A DNA stretch of 64,000 nt from Apostichopus japonicus (Eukaryota; Echinodermata; Holothuroidea; Aspidochirotida; Stichopodidae). Positions 59,507 to 64,000 of the stretch are shown one piece after another. Each line of letters begins with the position of its first letter. Position 1 is the stretch's first letter. The position numbers were made by a program, and so were the translations under genes. Location: positions 29,380,398 through 29,444,397 of the forward strand of contig NC_092577.1 in the NCBI RefSeq assembly GCF_037975245.1, in the 5' to 3' direction. The notes below the pieces were generated by a model. The model was not told the origin of the DNA. It made no database searches and was given only the letters and a program-made list of their open reading frames with translations.

Positions 59507-61502
59507 TCATGAGGGGCAGTTTGAATCCATCTAAAATGGGTAGGCGGTGGGACCCCTGTGCCTTGATATGTGCAAATCAAATTTATGTAAATAAAACACA
59601 GGTTTTTAATCATACAGAAACTTTACTGTAGGCATAAATTTGAGGGTTTTACAGCTCTCTGAAAGCTATTGATGTAAATTTCTATGAACCTAACGAACTC
59701 ATGGAAATTTGCGAGTCAAATTTATGAGGAAACCACCTGTAGGTACAGTAATTATCATACAGTAACTGTAAGCATAAATTTTCTAGGGTGTATATTAGAA
59801 GGAACAATATTATGCAAATTTCTGTGAACAAATTAAAGGATTCATTTCAGTACCTCCCCATATATGGTTTACAAACAAGAGCATTTCCCATGGATCAATT
59901 TTCAATGATTAGGGCTAGCGAGAAAGGAAAAGGTTGACTTCCTGCATCATTCTGTACATGTGTATATCTGTGTATCATGTAATGTCAGTCACAAACTTGG
60001 ACAGGTAGCAAGGCTTCGTTGAATGGGTTCAGTTAAAAAAAATAAATAAATAAATAAATAAAAAAATATGTGTATGTATAAAAACGAAACATATTGGTTA
60101 ACTTCATGTCAGATAACTTTTGATGTTTTTCATCCTTAAACTGCAAATGAAGTTCTATGAAGCTCTTGCAGAATATTATTTCTGTCTTTTATTACTTAAG
60201 GTCATCAGTATAGCCAAAAGATATGCTAGAAAGGTAAATAATGGTCACTCTTGTCTGAACTTCTGGAGGCGTCCTCATACACCCTACAAGCACTCTACTT
60301 ACACCAAAATTAGAAAGACACCCTTTAGGCCTCTGCCTGGAAGTAATTTCTCACTGTCTGAACCGCAAGGATCTAGAAATATCTGGAAACTGTTACCAAC
60401 TTCAATATGCGTACTGTAATCCTCAATGATATTGCTGGCCTCTACTAGTGCTTACAGAGTTACGGGGCTAAATAGCTCCCAACCGTTTGACATCTAGTTC
60501 CTTGCTCAAACTCACTCTTTTAAAGTGTAGCTATGGAAGAAATAATTTCCCCAGTTGACTTCTCTCGGTTGTCCGTGCGTGCGTGTGTGCGTTTTGCTGT
60601 GTGCAGTCCAGGCTGTGGAGATGACATTTATATCCGAATGACCTACATGAAACAAATGCTAGCCAAACAGGGAAACATTTGCTCTGCAAGAATAATTTGC
60701 GCGGGCGGTGTTTTTTTGAATATATCTCCAGTGTGGGCTTCAGCATATGACGAATAAAGAGTGTTTTGAAGAGATAACATCTGAGAGGCAACTGAATAGA
60801 AAGGGAGAGAGTGATCTGGTTATCGGATCTCCAACAGTCCCCGAGAAGATCATCTTCCGAAGAATCACCAGTATAACAAGATTCTAGCGGATCTGAAATT
60901 TGATTAGATCTCCAGTTTAGTGCTTCAGGCGTGAACCAAAGAATCGTCTAATTAGCCTAGCAAGGACGATGGTATCTTCATACTGCCTGCACGCCACCGC
61001 AGTATGTTCTCGTAGCAAGATCTCCCATCGGAAGTATTACTTTCCAGATGGAAGGAGACTCTGTTCAGATTGTTTCTATAAGAGACTGTGGTTTTAAATA
61101 GAGCCGATCCGTCATGATACCCCTCGAAATCCACCTTGACCACATAAAGTACAACATTTTCATTTTCTGCTGTTTTTATCCATCCATGTATTTTGGCCCC
61201 AGCTAGTTCTTCTATTATTAGTTATTTGCACTACCTTTAAATAATTGTCAATGGGATTTAACTTATTACTGATATGGTCTGAAATGACATGCTTTAAGGT
61301 CTTGTAATATTAATTAAATAAAGCAGATGTTGTTTTGATTACTTTTTGAGGCTTGCTGAGAACAAGGTTCCTTTATTGTTTGTGTTTCAGATTGTCAAGT
61401 CTGACATTGCCAGTGTGTATTGGAGAATAAATTTTGGCATTCGCTTAATTCTTTAAAATCCGAGTTCGATCATCTTGGCATTCGAGAAAATTTGCACTTT
61501 GA

Positions 61503-61990
61503 ATTCATATAGTGCCTTTGTATTCACAGAGTGCCTTTGTATTCACAGAGTGCCTTTGCATTCATATAGTGCCTTTGTATTCACTGAGTGCCTTTGTATT
61601 CACAGAGTGCCTTTGTATTCACTGAGTGCCTTTGCATTCACAGAGTGCCTCTGTATTCATATAGTGCCTTTGCATTCACATAGTGCCTTTGCATTCACAT
61701 AATACAGTGCCTTTGTATTCACTGAGTGCCTTTGTATTCACTGAGTGCCTTTGTATTCACAGAGTGCCTCTGTATTCATATAGTGCCTTTGCATTCACAT
61801 AGTGCCTCTGTATTCATATAGTGCCTTTGTATTAACAGAGTGCTTTTGTATTCACTGAGTGCCTTTGTATTCACTGAGTGCCTTTGTATTCACTGAGTGC
61901 CTTTGTATTCACAGAGTGCCTTTGTATTCACAGAGTGCCTTTGTATTCACAGAGTGCCTTTGTATTCACAGAGTGCCTTTGTTTGTACTT
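61503..61990. repeat. 19-bp minisatellite
   Basis: About 25 copies of GAGTGCCTTTGTATTCACA, with two sub-types (CACAGAG or CACTGAG, and CATATAG). Because 19 is not a multiple of three, it creates repetitive but meaningless open frames. Confidence 0.97.
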
Positions 61991-63954
61991 CTTCAGGTTT
62001 GACATTCATTTACATTTCATGTGTGTGATGATTGCTGATTTACAATGTGGATGCTTGTAACCTGTCTCTGCTGATGCTATGCACTTTATCAATCTATCGA
62101 GCGCCCTCTGTATGGTGGATTTTTCCCATTGTCTCTGGATCTATCTGTATATCAAGCTATTAGTTTAAGAGATATTTCCGTGTATTTCCATAAATCTTTG
62201 GACTTTTGGTTAATATTTAAAAATATTTTCTGCTTGATTTTTGTTCTCATCTGTCTGAAAGCAACATTTGTGCAGCATTCACCAGCTTGCTGAGTAAAAT
62301 TTGTCTTTCTATTTTACTTGTTTGTCTACACCTTAAAAAGTGATGGGAAGGTGGTGGTGTGTGGGTGGTTAAAGGGGGGGGGGGGGGAGGAGGAGGTCAG
62401 GGGTAGGTTCAGTGAGACTAGGAATAAAGAAGCCAATCTTTTTCAGAAAATGTATCCTGTTTTGTACATGGCCAACTGTACAATCACTTCGAATGAGTTC
62501 ACATTAAGTTAATATATGATATATGGCTATGATGCCTTCTTCATGTACAGTATATATGTTTATTGTTTAGTTAATTTGTGATCTCATGTAAATGATTTTT
62601 ATAATTTCCAACAAGTCTGAATATTTGCATTTGGAAACACTCACAAAGTGCGAATCTGTAGAGAGTAGTCATAGCGCATTTGTTAGGCAAATGTTTTGCC
62701 CGATCGGTTTAGCAATTAAAACAACATATTTTTCATGAGTGGGAGTGAAGGGAAGGGACTTAATACTTGTTTAAGTACATTATTGTTAACTGTATATATT
62801 ATATTATTTCAAGCTTTAGAGAAAAGGGGGGTGGGGGTCTCCTTAATCACCTGGCTAAAAACCTCCCTTACATGTTAATCCCTCAGTGCATGGCCACCAA
62901 GAATTCTTATTTTGAGTTTAGAGATATATTTATTTTTTATTCAAGTTAATCCCTACCCTACCATGCACCCACCAACATGAAAATCCTACCTGTGAGCTTT
63001 TCAACACTCATACACACAAAATATACTGATAAATTAGTGTGTGTAGTTATTATATTGGAGATGAAGAGTTAAAAAAATGCTAACATGCAGTGTGAGGAAA
63101 ATGATTTGGGTGCATTTTAGCCATCAATATTGTAAAATTAATATAGCTCTTAAAATGCTCAAAAGTTCTTTTATATAATCGCAAATTTTACGTTACCTCA
63201 TTGATTTGTTGCTAGATGTTATGTTCTCCCTGCTTTTTAAACTTGCCTGGTCTGATAGACATTATGGGAACATTGGGATAAGGATACTTGTCTTACAGGA
63301 TGCCTAGAATCCCCCATCCCCCTCCCATTCCCCTCCGCCTCAGGAACCAAGAGGTTCATGTCCTTGCTTCCCATATGCTTGTCCATACCACCTTTTCTTC
63401 TTCCTCCCATCAGTCCCCCCCCCCCCTCTCTTGCTCTTCCTAGTTTCAAAGTTATTTCATTTCCAGTTAAATAAGCTTAGTCCATATACTGTATACCTGT
63501 TCCCATAGATTCACCCCTTTGTACTGTGGGAGGTCTGTTTACACATATGCAGTACTTCACAGTCTGATGATAATTTTACTTGAATAGATTGATCAGGTTA
63601 TCAACTGAATTTTGTTTTGCTTTAAGGTCACAAAAAGTTTTTTCCTCACTTCACTCATGTTGAGCTGAGAAGAAAAGTTATTAAAAGCTTTTGACAGAAC
63701 ACACCAACAATTGATAACTTAGATATTTGAGGTTTTGATAAAGCCCTGAAGTACTTTCACCTTCGACTTTAATAATATTTTCAAGTACGAAATTGGCTTT
63801 TTTTTTTTTTGTCAGAGTCACTTTTCCTATCTGGTAAATTTAATGTATACAACTGAATGTTTTTATTGGCTATTTGGCCTGAAAGTTTACAAAGGTTATA
63901 ACATTTTAAATGAGGCTTATAAAGTAAGATGGGAGGGGTAGGGGAGGGTAGAGG

Positions 63955-64000
63955 GCTTTAAGTGGAGGGGGATTAAAGTGGAGGGGGATCAAAGTGGAGG
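63955..64000. repeat. Start of a ~20-bp array at the window end
   Basis: GTGGAGGGGGAT(T/C)AAA is repeated and runs off the window. Confidence 0.7.

Larger units (their letters stand above)
54535..64000. other. Long stretch without recognised gene
   Basis: No exon of recognisable family on either strand. Repeats and hairpins are listed separately. It could be the first intron of the gene starting at 54526, or intergenic. Confidence 0.4.

Noticed and set aside
61391-61459. Exon-like segment after tgtgtttcag with 22 open codons
   Set aside because: A good acceptor but no recognisable protein pattern, and no upstream exon to join except the speculative 54526 one.
61475-62060. Repetitive frames reading SAFVFTECLC
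   Set aside because: Produced by the 19-bp minisatellite. It has direct repeats without unique spacers, so it is neither a CRISPR array nor a gene.

Overview
The window is animal nuclear DNA. It is AT-rich, with small exons (about 75-550 bp) bounded by GT/AG splice sites, long introns, and abundant microsatellites, minisatellites and short DNA transposons. Two multi-exon genes of metazoan families are recognisable. The gene content and repeat style suggest a marine invertebrate deuterostome, possibly an echinoderm such as a sea cucumber. That placement is inference, not proof.

Layout. Bases 1-34,069 (+ strand) carry the 3' part of an oxysterol-binding-protein-related gene of the ORP1/ORP2 subfamily. 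Nine exons lie between 17,658 and 34,069 and join in phase into 596 codons plus a stop. They encode a coiled-coil and FFAT-like linker followed by a complete OSBP-related lipid-transfer domain with the EQVSHHPP signature. Upstream exons (PH and ankyrin, if present) would lie left of the window; a perfect donor at bases 1-8 may mark one. Bases 51,161-42,032 (- strand) carry ten phase-consistent exons of a TDRD7/TDRD5-like LOTUS-LOTUS-Tudor protein, a germ-granule/piRNA-type RNP factor. Its end inside the Tudor module is unresolved. The two genes are convergent (tail to tail). A possible first exon (Met-Ala-Glu, then a perfect donor) of a third gene starts at 54,526 on the + strand. The rest of 54.5-64 kb shows no gene I can support.

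Repeats fill much of the remainder. Two hAT-type elements have perfect 8-bp target duplications (6,958-8,533 and 19,290-22,417). A TTAA-flanked MITE family is present twice (38,034-38,391 and 52,498-52,857). There is a PIF/Harbinger-like MITE with TAA duplications (36,411-36,838) and an element with a 9-bp duplication carrying degenerate telomere-like repeats (50,069-50,343). Other items are several foldback hairpins, a decayed LINE reverse-transcriptase tail, SINE-like copies around one exon, and many tandem arrays.

The most unusual observation is that in both genes a tandem array has copied an exon edge together with its splice site. About nine decoy 3' splice sites stand upstream of the OSBPL exon at 25,627, and the end of a TDRD7-like exon at 44,633 is present in three copies. 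No CRISPR, rRNA or tRNA gene was recognised. All family assignments come from reading the translated sequence; no database search was run.
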